Source: Osedax fenrisi
Taxonomy: Eukaryota > Annelida > Polychaeta > Sabellida > Siboglinidae
Assembly (NCBI GenBank): GCA_964019155.1
Contig: OZ025240.1
Span: 17,920,021 to 17,984,020 of the forward strand
DNA length: 64,000 nt
Direction of reading: 5' to 3'
Under the pieces are notes generated by a model that was not told the DNA's origin, made no database searches, and worked only from the letters and a program-made list of their open reading frames with translations. Position 1 is the first letter of the stretch. Every line of letters begins with the position of its first letter. The position numbers and the translations under genes are program-made. Positions 1 to 12,640 of this stretch are shown piece after piece.

Positions 1-1084
1 AATATAAACTAAATTTAATAATTAATTATATATGTTTTGTATTAGTGAATATTATTCACTGAATACATTTGAAAATGGTATATGAAATATAAAATAAATA
101 ATAAAAGAAAATGTCGATAAATTAATATAACAATAATTTATATGAATAAAAAAAAATGTTGTTAACAAATTGAGCAATATATAAATATTATAATCTATCT
201 AAATTAAGTTAGATGAAATAAATAAAATTCTATAGAATATCGATAAAGCGTAACTTTAATTGTTCTATATAACGTATACTATGCTGAATAATGTAAAGAT
301 TCATACGTATGTTTTTTTAGAGACTATGATACATTTTATAATTATTTTCTATCAACAGACTTAGGAAATTAATGCAATGGTGAAAATATATACAACCTAT
401 ATGTAGAATAATATGATATAAAATCATATAATAATGAATGGGAAGTAGGAATGAGATAACATTCATTATTTATTGACAAATATATATATAATTATTATAA
501 ATTATGTATTATAAATAATATCATATAATCATAAACATATAATTGTATACATAAACTATTTACCAAACATATGATTTATAATATTAATACCATAGAAATA
601 ATAATACATTGTATACATTATATATTATTAATACACACATTAATAAATCAGTAATTCATATTATAATTACTTCAAATGAAATACATTGTAACATTTATAG
701 ATCTACATATACGAATTTCTTTCACAATTATATTATAAACAAACAATGCACATAAATATAATTGCTTCTTCGCTAGATATATAGTATATGCATGCCATCT
801 CGATGAGCTAACAATAATTTCCGATCTCACTAATTTTAGATAATATTAATTATACTGTATATTAAAATTTATATTATGCTTTAATACTTATTATATTACT
901 TATTATATTACTATTATATTATATTATATCATTATATATACCTATTATATTATATCAATTATATTTCAATATAATATTTATTATCGATTATAATCGATAA
1001 TTATAGATACCAATTATGATTTTATTATTTAATATTAAAATTGATACACTGATATAATTATAAATAATATCACATTTACAAAAG

Positions 1085-1085
<1 letters not shown>
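1..1085. other. A+T-rich DNA without recognisable gene
   Basis: I see no coding pattern here. The stretch is almost pure A+T with short TA runs and leads into a TA microsatellite at 1086-1115 that abuts the next element. Confidence 0.6.
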
Positions 1086-1115
<30 letters not shown>

Positions 1116-1118
<3 letters not shown>

Positions 1119-1618
1119 TAGAAGCTCGGTAACTTAACATGCCGATAACTCAACATTCACACAATATTTGGTTGGATTCGTATCTTTTACATGTTAACAA
1201 AAACCCTATTACTCAACAAATATAACTCAACATACATATAACTCAACATCGTTTATATAATCCTAGCCTATACATTACATGTAAATATACATCCGATAAC
1301 TCAACATTTATGAAAAATCAAAATATCACAAACACATGTTGTTGGATTCGTATCTTTTACATGTAAAACTACATTGCTCAACAAATATAATTCAACATAC
1401 ATTATTCAACATGGTTTTATTTAATAATATATGGATATAAATATATAAACGTAAAAATACAATTACAATTATTATATTATCATACGAGTACTATTTTGAA
1501 TGCATTTATGTGAACAAAACATTAATTAAGTCATTAATTTATACATCCGATAACTCAACATACTCGCTAACTCAACATGAAAACTCCGTCCCGTCAATGT
1601 TGAGTTATCGAGCTTTGA

Positions 1619-1621
<3 letters not shown>
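1116..1621. mobile_element. pogo/Tigger-like MITE
   Basis: A 506-bp element has imperfect terminal inverted repeats: the left end reads CAGTAGAAGCTCGGTAACTT and the right end, reverse-complemented, reads CAGTCAAAGCTCGATAACTC. It is flanked on both sides by TA inside TA microsatellites, which fits TA target-site duplication by the Tc1/mariner/pogo superfamily. The interior repeats AACTCAACAT about ten times, and a ~170-bp segment is duplicated: GTTGGATTCGTATCTTTTAC occurs at 1171-1190 and 1341-1360. There is no transposase frame, so it is non-autonomous. Assignment to pogo/Tigger rests on the terminus style and is an inference. Confidence 0.7.
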
Positions 1622-1657
<36 letters not shown>

Positions 1658-1849
1658 TATGTTTATATGCGTATACATATTTGGTTATATATAATACAAT
1701 CGTACATACACGATTACACATATTCCCTCTCATATATTCAAATATATTTACAATATTATAAATGCATATATATAATTAAACATATAATATGCCTTTATAT
1801 ATAAATACATATGGATATTCGTATATGAGTATATGCGTATAAATGTATG

Positions 1850-1890
<41 letters not shown>

Positions 1891-2540
1891 TAACATACAT
1901 ATAAGTATACGTGGACACGCATACATACAGTGTAATAATAATATATATTAGAATCACCTAATTGTAATTTCTATGATAATAATGTACACATTCATTATAA
2001 TCACTCTCATAATAGTTCGATCTATCAATAAACGCATATATGAATATTCGATATAAAGAAACTGTATATCGATGGTATGAATATACGCACGATGTCGCAC
2101 GCACTTATATTACATTTCATTTCAGTGATATGATATTGTAATATAGTAACATAGAATCAAGCATTTTCATTGGTCATGTGGCCCGTATTACTAACAATTA
2201 GGTGGCCCGTATTGCAAACATTTGATACGCCTGTTAAATAACCCCTGACACACTTTTAATAGTGAATATAAAGTAATATGTATACATTTATATTCTTCGT
2301 ATTTAATTAAACTTTCCAATGGTACTTTGAAATATTTAAATAATAGTAGATTTATCAATGAAAATGGTTGATAAATAAATTATTATTTAGTACATTTTCA
2401 TTTGTAAACTATTTTTTGATATAATGATCAATATTAGAATTATGAATGCACATATTAAAATAAAAAATACTCATCAATAATAGAAATATGAAACTGAATA
2501 AATCTTGTATATATTTTTTTTTGATTTGAACAATAGTTAC
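1622..2540. other. TA microsatellites and A+T-rich DNA
   Basis: TA runs lie at 1622-1654 and 1854-1882. The motif TGGCCCGTATT occurs twice near 2180 and 2203 and again near 2554, probably as remnants of one repeat. The piece ending at 2578 (CCCC then TA) resembles the right end of the GGGGA-type MITEs at 48 and 53.5 kb. No gene was found. Confidence 0.45.
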
Positions 2541-2575
2541 TGAGATATCGCAATGGCCCGTATTATACATAATTC

Positions 2576-2700
2576 CCCTACATGTTATCAGCATGAACAT
2601 TTAGTTTTATCTTTGTATTATTATTTAATTCTAATGGTAGATCATTATAGGTAAACCCATAGAGAACGAAGTGATAGTGAAGAAGCTTCGCTATAATAAT
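2576..2700 (-). pseudogene. Tiny reverse-transcriptase relic
   Basis: Read on the minus strand, the segment keeps a damaged piece of a non-LTR reverse transcriptase: a YNDLPLE-like stretch followed by HADNM, corresponding to the YADD box. It is homologous to 49315-49500, where more of the pattern survives. A 40-bp stretch at 2651-2690 (around CCATAGAGAACGAAGTGATA) recurs in opposite orientation at 9968-10010. Confidence 0.45.
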
Positions 2701-2984
2701 GTATTGGAAATTAGCTCCCCTGTTGATAGAAAAGAATTCATATATGTGTTCCACAAATCCACTGAAATAAATAAATTATTGCAAAGATTTTTAACATTTA
2801 AAACAAAATTCCATTTCTATGATTTTTTCAAATATCCTAGAATTTAAATAAATATATTTGAATTTATTTGAATAAATATATATTACAAAATTCCGAGAGT
2901 ATATTCATGTATTAAACCTCATTGTAATAATACAATATATAACTGGAAAGAATAACAATTACCACCTGTTTGTATTAATATTTA

Positions 2985-3600
2985 TTATTATTCCTAATTA
3001 TATTTTAAATTGATTTTAAATGATAATTTTTAAATATTATTATATAATTTGGGAAAATATCGTCACTATTTCAAATAGTATTTGAATATAGGTATTATAT
3101 ACCTAATATAAATATACCTATTAATAAGTATATTTAAATTGATTTTGAATGTAAAATTCTAAATAATACTATATAGTATATTTCATATATAATTTATAAG
3201 AAATAATACCGTCACTATTTAAAATAATATGTGCATATAATATACTAATATTAGGTATATATGTGGTATATTTAATATAAATATTACATAGTTTAAATAA
3301 TATATTTGTTTTCACATATAATTTGTATGTTAATAATTATATTTGAAATTGATTTTAAATAAATAAGTGTAAATTATATTACATAATTTATAAGAAATAA
3401 TATCATACAATTTGAATATTATTATTAAGTATATCCAGGGATATCTCCCTGGTATATCTAAATTGATTTAAAATGTTAAATTCTAAATAATATTATATGG
3501 TATATTTCATATAAAAAAAAGAGAAAGAATTGAATTATATATTTCATGATTTTGAATGTAAAATTCTAAATTATATTATATGATATATTAAATTCATATA
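2985..3600. repeat. Degenerate tandem repeat (~5 units)
   Basis: About five diverged units each contain a version of AAATTGATTTTGAATGTAAA followed by AATTCTAAATAATA and AATTTATAAGAAATAAT. A short hairpin, CCAGGGA/TCCCTGG around TATC, sits near 3434-3451. Nothing coding is seen. Confidence 0.5.
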
Positions 3601-5166
3601 CACTTTACACATAGAGAATTAACAACGTTATATGTCTATTATATGTATATCTTACAATATCAATACTATATTATTTTAATAAATTATTTAAATATTTAAT
3701 TTAATATATATTTTATAATATGTATTATTAGGAAAAATAAATATGTATTTATATCGTAATGTTTGGAAAATATACTTTTATTTTGTCAAATTATTAAATA
3801 TATACTTATTAATATTTGAATATATGTTAAATTAATTATTGGGGTATAAGATTAAATATTTCATTAATTATAAATATATTATAAATTAATAATTTTAGTA
3901 CAAGATTAAATATTACATTAAAATATAATATATTGTATATATTATATATACTGTAAATTATTTATTCCTTAAGTTATTATTTTGAATGTTATGTATATTA
4001 TTGTAATATATATAATGATATAATTGTTACATCTACTTCAGTAATTATAAATAATTAATATTTTAAATGATTTAGATTTCCACGTTCTATTTGAAGACAA
4101 CATATTTGGACAAATTCAATTGGAATCAATATTCATAACATTAAACCTTATAGGATATGATATGTAGCAAACAATTCTCCGAAAATAATTTTTACTATAC
4201 TACAAAGATATGTAAATTAGCAAATAATGCATATTCAAAACATGTTTGTATTATTTATTTTTAATGATACTTAAATTGTAAAAATATTATATAATTTATT
4301 TATAAATTATATAAAAAATAGTAATTCAAATTAGTAGTACATTTATTTTATTACAATTATTAATTAATTATTTATTATGTAATTTAGGTAGATCATATTC
4401 ATTATCCAAATTCAGTTTCTTCTCACGAAGTAGTATCCACAGTAAGTTCTTATAATATTTCAAATTTCATATTCATATTGAGAATCTTATCTGTAAATAA
4501 AAATAAACATTACTTCTTATCATATATTAATAAGTTAAAATATATATATATATAATGATATAACATATTGTATTGAATTATATGAAATCAATAAACAATA
4601 ATATTAAAATAAAATACTTACAATTTACTGCTATAGGAATATATTTACATACATATTAATGAAATAGAACATATTAAATGTTTAATTACTGATGTTATTA
4701 AATAATAAGTAGATTAAACTATTCGGACATTATATTAATTAATTTTATATAATTCTCTATTATAAAAACAGAATGTTAACTTAAATCAAAACCATACTAT
4801 TGATTAGCAGAATAATTAAATACAGAACATAACTGACGTTAGTAATTATAATTATATCTAATTTATAGTTATTTATATAGTAGAATTTATATATTTATAT
4901 TATATATTCTGCTAAAATATAATTATATATTGAGGAGGGAAAGCTATTGAGACCTACGTTTTTATAACCAAACAATACATTAAATATCAATTAATATAAT
5001 AAATAATAATTCCATAATCTTTATATATGACTGCATTACGTAGTTCTAAATAATGGATATCGAGTCGATATTATCGACATATATTACAATTACACTTATT
5101 ATGCAATTAGAATTCCTATATTATAAAATAATTTTCCATGTAAATTTAGATGATTTAAGATGGTGT
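3601..5166. other. A+T-rich DNA without recognisable gene
   Basis: No open frame with protein-like composition, no repeat with clear ends and no RNA gene was seen in this stretch. Confidence 0.55.
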
Positions 5167-5865
5167 CATACCAAAAATAACAGCTTGATATCGCGGCATA
5201 TAAATATTAGGCAGTTTCGGTGTGAAAGGTTATACAGATTTCGAACAGGTCTATATAAAGAAAGTGGATAAGCAATTGACGTACGAAATGCATGTAAAAG
5301 ATAGATACGCGAATGGCACTTTTATCGATAAATTAACAAAATAGTATCAGTGATTTTGATTGGATATTAGCCATAGTATGTCAAATATTAAAACAGTAGC
5401 CTTTTCGTCGAAATAGATTAAAGTGACTTCTATCTATATCAATGGATTTAGAATATAAATATCAATGAAATAGTATGATATCTTCACTTTAAATACACAA
5501 CATTACGATGAATGTTGATATGATGTATTTTAAATATATAATTTTATTTTTAGTATAGATAGTACATTAAAATTGCTAGTAATTATCAATATATATATAT
5601 ATGTATAAATAAATATTATTATAAATAAAAAGTAGTGGGCCAGATAGTGGGTTTCGACTGCAGCGCCCGTAGCGAATAGTGCCAATAATACAATCAATTG
5701 CTTATCCACTTTTTTAATATCGATGGTCAACACACACTTTGTGAGTGCGGTTATATATAAATTACCTATTAAATCTTTGACTTGTCAGATATCGGGTAAA
5801 AGTTTTAAAATGAATAAATAATATCTAATTTGTATAGCCTGATATCAGGCTGTTATTTTTGGTGT
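5167..5865. repeat. Inverted-repeat locus (MITE or inverted exon pair)
   Basis: The left part starts CCAAAAATAACAGCTTGATA and the right part is its reverse complement, ending at about 5863. A second matching pair lies inside: AGTGGATAAGCAATTGA at about 5265-5282 and its inverse at about 5692-5709. Each side reads IKKVDKQL inward: the plus strand continues as TYEMHVKDRYANGTF to a stop, and the minus strand as IVLLALFATGAAVETHY. Base composition here is richer in G+C than the surroundings, as in real exons of this window. It may be a degenerate inverted-repeat transposon or two inverted copies of an exon; I do not recognise the protein. Confidence 0.4.
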
Positions 5866-6423
5866 GAAATCCAATTTATTCTAATTTGGACCTATATGTG
5901 GGTATTGTGGTCGATAGTATAGGGTACAATTGTGATATACACTAAATTCTTTAAATTATTTGTATATATTTAATCTGATATATATATATATATATTATAT
6001 TGACAATCAATTTTAAATATATACAAATAATGTAACATAGCGTTGTATTGTTAAATATTGAATGAAAATTTGAATTTTTATTTCTAAATTTATTTTTAAA
6101 TAGATTAATATTTATATAAATGACAAATTTGTTATACCTTAATTCATATACTTATATACTTCATATACTTAAATTATTAAATTTTGTTCATATATAATAA
6201 TATATTATCAAAGAGAAAGAACATATATGTTTGTTCTAATGATTAATTCTATAAGATTATATTATAATTGAAGATAATTTATCTAACTATAATTCAATAT
6301 GTAATAAATTATATAATGTAAATAAGTAATATAACAATTATAAATGATAACAATATAGTCCAGTATTATTTTACAAAGAATTCTATAGAATTAAATTATG
6401 TAAGTAATATAATATTACACTAG

Positions 6424-6465
<42 letters not shown>

Positions 6466-6589
6466 GTACATATATAACTATAAATAATTACTATTATTTT
6501 GTATAGGTTCAATATCATGAAATCTAATATTATTTATAACCTCAATTATTAATAAACTGAAAGAGATGACTCTGATTTGTGTAGCTGTG
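5866..6589. other. A+T-rich DNA with TA run
   Basis: A TA microsatellite lies at 6429-6459. No coding or structural feature was identified otherwise. Confidence 0.5.
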
Positions 6590-6594
6590 ATTAC

Positions 6595-6660
6595 TGATGA
6601 ACATGCGTCGGACATCAGTACCTTTAGACATTTCGGAGCCAATTTGTCTTCTCATAACTA
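6595..6660 (-). pseudogene. Possible third kinase exon fragment
   Basis: On the minus strand this reads KLAPKCL-KVLMSDACSS, resembling the kinase segment 'KLPVKWMALESLQTQKFTT' that follows the activation loop in MET-type receptors, with about one residue group missing. It lies downstream, in kinase order, of the two clearer exons at 7253-7921. A GTAATC that could serve as donor follows. The match is short, so this is a weak call. Confidence 0.3.
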
Positions 6661-7252
6661 TAGTTTGTATATAATTGTATATGTATATTAATGTTTAATA
6701 GGTACACAAATAAATATTAATAATAATGAACTGTTTTATATACCCGATGTAATGTATATGATAAAGTAATATCTGAATATATTTGCTGTATCAATTAAAG
6801 TACTTTGTTATGATAATGTTAGCATTTTACTTAAATACATTTATTAAAACTAATTTACATCATAAATACAATTATAATCATATAGCACGCTAATTTTGTT
6901 AAATTAGAAAATCTAATATAGATGAAATCGAATAATTGTTTGACAATAAATTTTAATTAATAAGCTTTACTATTATTTATTTATTTACAATAATCTTATA
7001 TAAAATAAATTATTGAATATATAATTAAATTACAAATATAAAATAAATAGATCAATATGTTGGTATTAAATAGTGTATTAGTACCAGTTTCTATATAATT
7101 TATTTATAAAAAGATATATACAATAATAAACATTATCCATTCCATATTAGTGATTATCAATATAGAATACAACGCATAGTATTAAACTATCGCAGCTAAA
7201 TAACTAGATACAATAGTATTCCCCGTCCCCCCTAGTTATCACGGTGACTAAC

Positions 7253-7921
7253 ATATAGTTACGAGCTGCGAGATCATTGTGAACGTACTTCAAGTTGGTC
7301 AGGAACTTCATGCCTTAAGTTATTTGTATGCCGAATGTTATTAGTTCTTTAATGGTGGGGGTCTGTTTATTTGTGGATGTGTCAGTTAAGAGTGGGTGGT
7401 AACTATCATATTATTATTGTATCTATCAGTATATATGTAGCTTAATTGGTATCATATATATGATATACTTATATTTTATTTAATTAACTTAATAACATAA
7501 TAATAACTATAAATTATTATTAGATATCCGAAAAATATAATTAGAATATTACATAAAATGTGTATGTCTTAATAATAAATAATAAATAAATAACTAATCA
7601 ATCTAATTAATATACGAGTATTAAATAATAAACAATTACGTATAGTTTAAATTGTAATGTGGTATGTATAATGTACATATACCATTTTTAGTCAATTACG
7701 AGAACTTACATTTTTCTCATTCCTAATGTATCTGAGCAGATCTCCGTGCGTCATTTAGGGCAGTATAACCCAGGGTATGGCCCCCTTGTGGGTCTCCATG
7801 CTCACACCTATAAAATGTATGATGTTCTTTTGCTTAAACTTGTGCATGCATAACGCCTCGTCCTGGAACTTCTTGATGATGGGTTCAGAGTGATCTGACA
7901 TGTCGTGTACTGTTACGTATG
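7253..7921 (-). pseudogene. MET/RON-like receptor tyrosine kinase pseudogene, two exons
   Basis: Exon 1 (7921-7710) has an acceptor (TTCTACAG) and a donor (GTAAGT) and encodes 70 codons of a kinase N-lobe, including ALCMHKFKQKNIIHFIGVS and MTHGDLLRYIRNE. This matches the MET pattern around LPYMKHGDLRNFIRNE. Exon 2 (7362 to about 7253) begins after CAG with TPTIKELITFGIQ, then GMKFLTNLKYVHNDLAARN, the catalytic loop. The intron is about 347 bp in phase 0, exactly as the family alignment needs. Each exon holds one in-frame TAA: at the Tyr of LPYM and at the Lys before GMKF. The VAVK lysine is replaced by His, and HRD reads HND. It therefore cannot encode an active kinase. The exon 2 end at GTTAGT is my best guess. 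No extracellular exons were found. Confidence 0.72.
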
Positions 7922-8473
7922 CTGTAGAATGTAGTGTAGTATTGTATAATAGTATAATATTTAGTATACTAGTATAGTATCAAAGATGTATCATTCAGTT
8001 ATAATTATTTTAATAAAATATAATTATAAGATAAATCCTTATATTGTATATAAACGGAAACATAAATAGTAAATTAATATTTAAATTTACAATTTATTAT
8101 CCCGGTAGATAGTATAGATTCTAAAATGATAACAAAAAATGCAATATTTTATATAATCATTAAAGAAATGGAATAATTTTATTATTTAGCGATTTCTATT
8201 TATATTGAAGTTATAATATAGGTGACATGAGTTGTAAAAATACATTATAACTATGTTAAATGAAAGAATTATTGTGGGTATATGTGAAGTTATAACTCCG
8301 CATAAATAATAAGAATTATTATAGTAAAATCATTGTAATTAGCTTACTAACTCTACAGTATATTATTTATATGTAAATATATGACAATTATATTTACAAT
8401 GTGATAATTAATTTATATTTAAAGCTAATTATTAATATTTCAATAAGAAAGAATATATTTGTAATAGTAATTT

Positions 8474-8644
8474 GTTAAAAAATATTTCGGCGATCCGATC
8501 CGGATCTGGTTAGAAAGATAGGATCGGGATCGGCAAAGGATCGGATAACGAATGGAGGATCGGGATCGGTTAAAGGATCGCATAAGATAATAAATAGAGG
8601 ATCGGGATCGTCGATCAAGGAAAAAAGGATCGGTGCCCATCACT
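8474..8644 (-). mobile_element. hAT-like MITE end with GGATCGGGATCGG repeats
   Basis: About eight copies of GATCGGGATCGG-type motifs fill this stretch. Read from the minus strand it begins CAGTGATGGGCACCGATCC, the style of a hAT terminus. The opposite terminus was not found. A separate outward-facing ACTGATGGGCACAC lies at 8842-8855, so a second relative may once have stood next to it. The open frame across this region is repeat-derived and not a gene. Confidence 0.5.
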
Positions 8645-9967
8645 GACTCTACTTTATAATACTTGTGATTATATTTAAGTAAAATTATTAATTAATTATA
8701 GAAAAGTACAATTATTATATTTATGTAGATAATACATTTGTATTAACTTAATAATTAAATACATAGATTGTGTATCTACTTTAATAAATTAACTTACTGT
8801 AGGGTAATTTATATACAATATAATAGGCTAAATATAATATGTACTGATGGGCACACGGAATCAGATTAATATAAATATAGACAAGCGATTTGGGAACTAA
8901 TATAAGACGTGTTATTGTAAGAATATTTACATGGATACATAAATATACTTATTTTTAAATTTTAGGTTTCTAAAAAATCTTAAATTGAATACAATATAAT
9001 TATTATAATAATATATATTATATATTCATTACATTATTATTTATATAATTATACATATTTGGGTGTTTATGTTTTTATTTTCTAGTTAAAAAATAATGCT
9101 AACTATATTTTATTATAATTTAGTGTGGCTGTCATCCATATACTGAGATATTATACTCCAAATCATTTATAACATTTATAACCTTTATTTAATATATGAA
9201 ATATAATATTACATTTCAAAAGTAATTAAATGATTATAATTTGGCAAATATAATATAAATGTTATTTAAAAACTAATAACTTATTTAGTTTTTCATTTAT
9301 TAATTTAAAAAGTAACGCACATATAATAATGTATTATATTTATTAATGCACTGTATATGATATATACAGTGAATATCTCATAGTGTTTATTTTGTTTAAA
9401 ATAATTATAAATACGATAAATATTATTAAAAATGACTACTAGAGTTAATAAATTAATTACGATTTGAAAGTGTCTATGTAACGTTTATTTTAAATAGTAT
9501 TTAAGGTTTACATTTATAAATATTGTTAAACATAAATATACTGATATTAAGCATGTATTAAAATATAATTTTCGTATAATAATAATTGTTGTATTCAATA
9601 TATTCATATTCTATTAATTATAAATCGCATTTAAAATGAATTTATTTTAAAATTTAGATTATTTTATCTATTTTACGTATTATAAACTACTGTTGAATAA
9701 TATAAAACTAACCAGTTTATTCATAATATCCAAATTTGTAAAGTAGTTATGATAGTTTTGTCAAATAACTATTGAATTTAATACATTTATAAATACTATA
9801 TTTAAATAATTTCAAATTAAAAAAAATCAAAATAAAAACAAACAAAATAAAGACAAACATATTTGCAAGGATATTTTGTCCTCGGTACCCTCGGTACAAC
9901 TATATGGTGCGAAAATCCACCGATAGGGACCGAAATCCTGGCCATATTTTTCAATGTATTTAGATAT
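8645..9967. other. A+T-rich DNA
   Basis: The only G+C-richer patch is about 9868-9950 (around CCTCGGTACCCTCGGTACAA), which I do not recognise. No gene or full repeat was found. Confidence 0.5.
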
Positions 9968-10110
9968 AAGCTTCCTCTCTATCACTTCGTTCTCTATGGG
10001 TAAACCTATAAGTGGGCCTATATTCGATATATGCGGTACACCAATATTATTGTTTAATAAATTTAATTTCGTATTATTAATTGAAACAGATTATTATCGG
10101 GGTTAATATA
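9968..10110 (-). pseudogene. Reverse-transcriptase relic
   Basis: On the minus strand the relic carries GVPH followed by a degraded IGPLLF region, the GVPQGS...GPLLF motif of a non-LTR reverse transcriptase. Its part at 10020-10110 is nearly identical to 49415-49500. Its end at 9968-10010 is an inverted copy of 2651-2690. Confidence 0.45.
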
Positions 10111-10130
10111 TAGGGTAATGAGAGATAGGG

Positions 10131-10545
10131 GAAGTTTGGGTAATGGGCGTAAGTCGATAACTACCCCTACCCCCAGTATCTCGAAAAGTAAACTATATAG
10201 AGACAAATGTTGTATAAATAAAGGATGCGAAATTTAATTTCTATTAAAATCATGTACAAATTATATTTGAAAACATTATTTCTAGCTGGGAAAATATTTA
10301 ATAAAAAAATCTAGTCTACAAAAATAATTTTACCAACAATTTGTAACTTAAAACACTTATAAAAAGAATATAATATCATTAATTTTATATATTTTTTGTA
10401 ATATATCTAAAATAATATATTATAAATACATTTTTATAAAAATATCGGCGAAATAATGTACATTAACTGTATATTAGTAATTTTAAAAAGGACCTAATAT
10501 TGGTAATAGACGCCCACCCAAAGTCGGGTAATTAACGCCATATTA
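10131..10545. mobile_element. Candidate GGGGA-type MITE relic
   Basis: The left end reads TA then GGGGAAGTTTGGGTAATGGG, with CAGTATCTCG about 40 bases inside. This is the same arrangement, inverted, as the right end of the element at 53522-54149. A partial inverted match (TTTGGGT..GGGCGT) lies at about 10505-10530. The right terminus is unclear. Confidence 0.3.
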
Positions 10546-10836
10546 TGTAATGTAGTGACACCTATTATGAATAAAGTTATAAACTATATTGCGTGGGCTT
10601 TTAATATATTCATATGTGTACATAATTCAATATCTAGTTCAATGTTTTAGAACTTATAATATAACTTATATTAGAACCTATACATAATGTATACATAATA
10701 CTATTACATTATATAAAATATGTTATATATATTTATATTAAAAATATTATACACATAAAGTAAATGATATCAGTATATATATATATATATACAAATATTA
10801 TTTAAATCTAGATACATATATAGATGTTCTTTGTAA

Positions 10837-10891
<55 letters not shown>

Positions 10892-11228
10892 AATATATCA
10901 TAAGAGTATCGTATGCATATATTCTCAAAATAAAATATATTATAATACCATATTTTAAGTAAATATAATGATAATACATATTATATATGATAGCAGGATA
11001 ATAATGTATTTCTTTTATCTATCTTAACAAATAATCATTATATAATACATAGTCATATATTAAAATATACTCCATAGGTGATGAGGTATTATGCTTATAA
11101 TCCTAGTCCCAATTAGGATAGTAATATTATATTATAAGTTCACTTAGTTATCACATATGTAGTCCTATATAAAGTGCAATTTATAATACTATTAGTAAGC
11201 AGATTTATAATATTCTTGTCCTTGCCAA

Positions 11229-11259
<31 letters not shown>

Positions 11260-11936
11260 TATATATTTATGTTATTACTTTTATGTTGAAATATTATATT
11301 TTATAAATTAAATTAAAATAAGACATTTCTAATAATTATTATGAAATATATTTAATTGTATGGCTTTTATTCTAAAATAAAACCTACTTAAAATTAAAAA
11401 TTAAATTAAATATATTAAATATAATTCTATAAATTATTATTAAATCTAATTTATATATATATAGTAATGTAAGCATTTATAGACTAAATAAAATATGTGT
11501 TCGGGTTATACCTATTAAGTATATATTGTTATTATAATTATTTAAAATTATATTACTCTAAAAACAAAAATATATTTGATTAAATATTACTCATAAATTA
11601 TGAGTCATAATAAATATCTAATTATAAATTAATTTATTAATAGTAATTATTAGTGATAATTATCTTAAATATATACATTACATATATTACATTACATCGA
11701 TGTATTAGTCACTATTGGTTATATTAAGTAACACTTTAAAAAAAATATACTTTTTCATATATATATTCGGAATCTTTTCATAATTCATATTCCCATAGGA
11801 ATCCATTATAATAAAATTGTGTATTATCTAAGAATATATATATTAAATTATATTGTTTACTAAGATATATATATATATATATATATAATTATTTAACAAA
11901 TTTATAATGTTATTATATACAATTTATAAATGATTT
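10546..11936. other. A+T-rich DNA with long TA microsatellite
   Basis: The TA microsatellite at 10840-10889 is one of the longest in the window; a shorter one is at 11233-11257. The predicted Tyr-Ile proteins here are translated TA repeat. No gene was found. Confidence 0.6.
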
Positions 11937-12640
11937 TTATTGTAAATTAACGAAGCATGTATCACAAACAAAATCAATATTTTGTATAGACTCTAAATCT
12001 ATACAGTTATCGTGATACCATTGCTCACATTGTTTGCATTGGACCGAGCTTTCAGTAGTGTCATCAATGATATCATCACAACTATCGCATCTGTATGTCT
12101 TAGAGAGCTTTCTTTTCTTAGGTTTAGCCATCACTTTCTTTGTCGGGATTGAGGGGATTAAACTATCTCGGTATTGAGTAGAGGAGATGATAGCTGATTG
12201 GCCACACCGTGCTCGCTTCCGGGTATTAATAGTGCGGATATTCTGTAATGTACGTATATCAGCAGTTAATATATGAGTCGATGTAGATGGAGTATGTTGT
12301 GTCGTTTGAGTATGTTGTGTCGTTGTAGTATTTTGTGTCGATGTAGTATGTTATATCATTGGAGTATGTTGTGTCATTGGAGTATTTTGTGTCATTGGAG
12401 TGTGTTGTGTTGATGGAGTATGTTGTATCGTTGTAGCAAAGCCCTTTGGGGCTTTGGTTGTAGTAAGTTGTGTCATTGGAGTGTGTTGTGTCGATTAAGT
12501 ATGTTGTGTTGTCAGTGTGTGTTGTGTTCTTGATGTATATTCTTTTACTGAAGGAATAAGACTTATATTAATTCTTTTCGATAAACCGGATACGATGATG
12601 GATATATTCTCCCCGTATCTATTGTCTTGAATATAATTCT
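11937..12640 (-). pseudogene. PHD-finger protein with T-P-M-T-Q repeats, disrupted
   Basis: The C-terminal part encodes a PHD zinc finger in C4-H-C3 order: CDSC, then CKQC, then WYHDNC, then CDTC, ending FVNLQ and a stop at 11937. A basic stretch, MAKPKKRKLSK, precedes it. The same frame continues upstream past the first Met through RKRARCGQSAIISS into a low-complexity region of HTPMTQ-type hexapeptide repeats (about 12300-12540) coded by imperfect 18-bp units. Two in-frame TAA codons interrupt the repeats, and upstream of them NRYGENISIIVSGLSKRI still reads in frame. PHD fingers bind histone tails in chromatin proteins and also occur in ORF1 proteins of some non-LTR elements. Which applies here cannot be told. 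The finger itself is intact, so a shorter product from a downstream start is conceivable. Confidence 0.6.

Noticed and set aside
1748..1957. Tyr-Ile-rich open frames (also 10770, 30775, 33043, 53372)
   Set aside because: They are translations of TA microsatellites.
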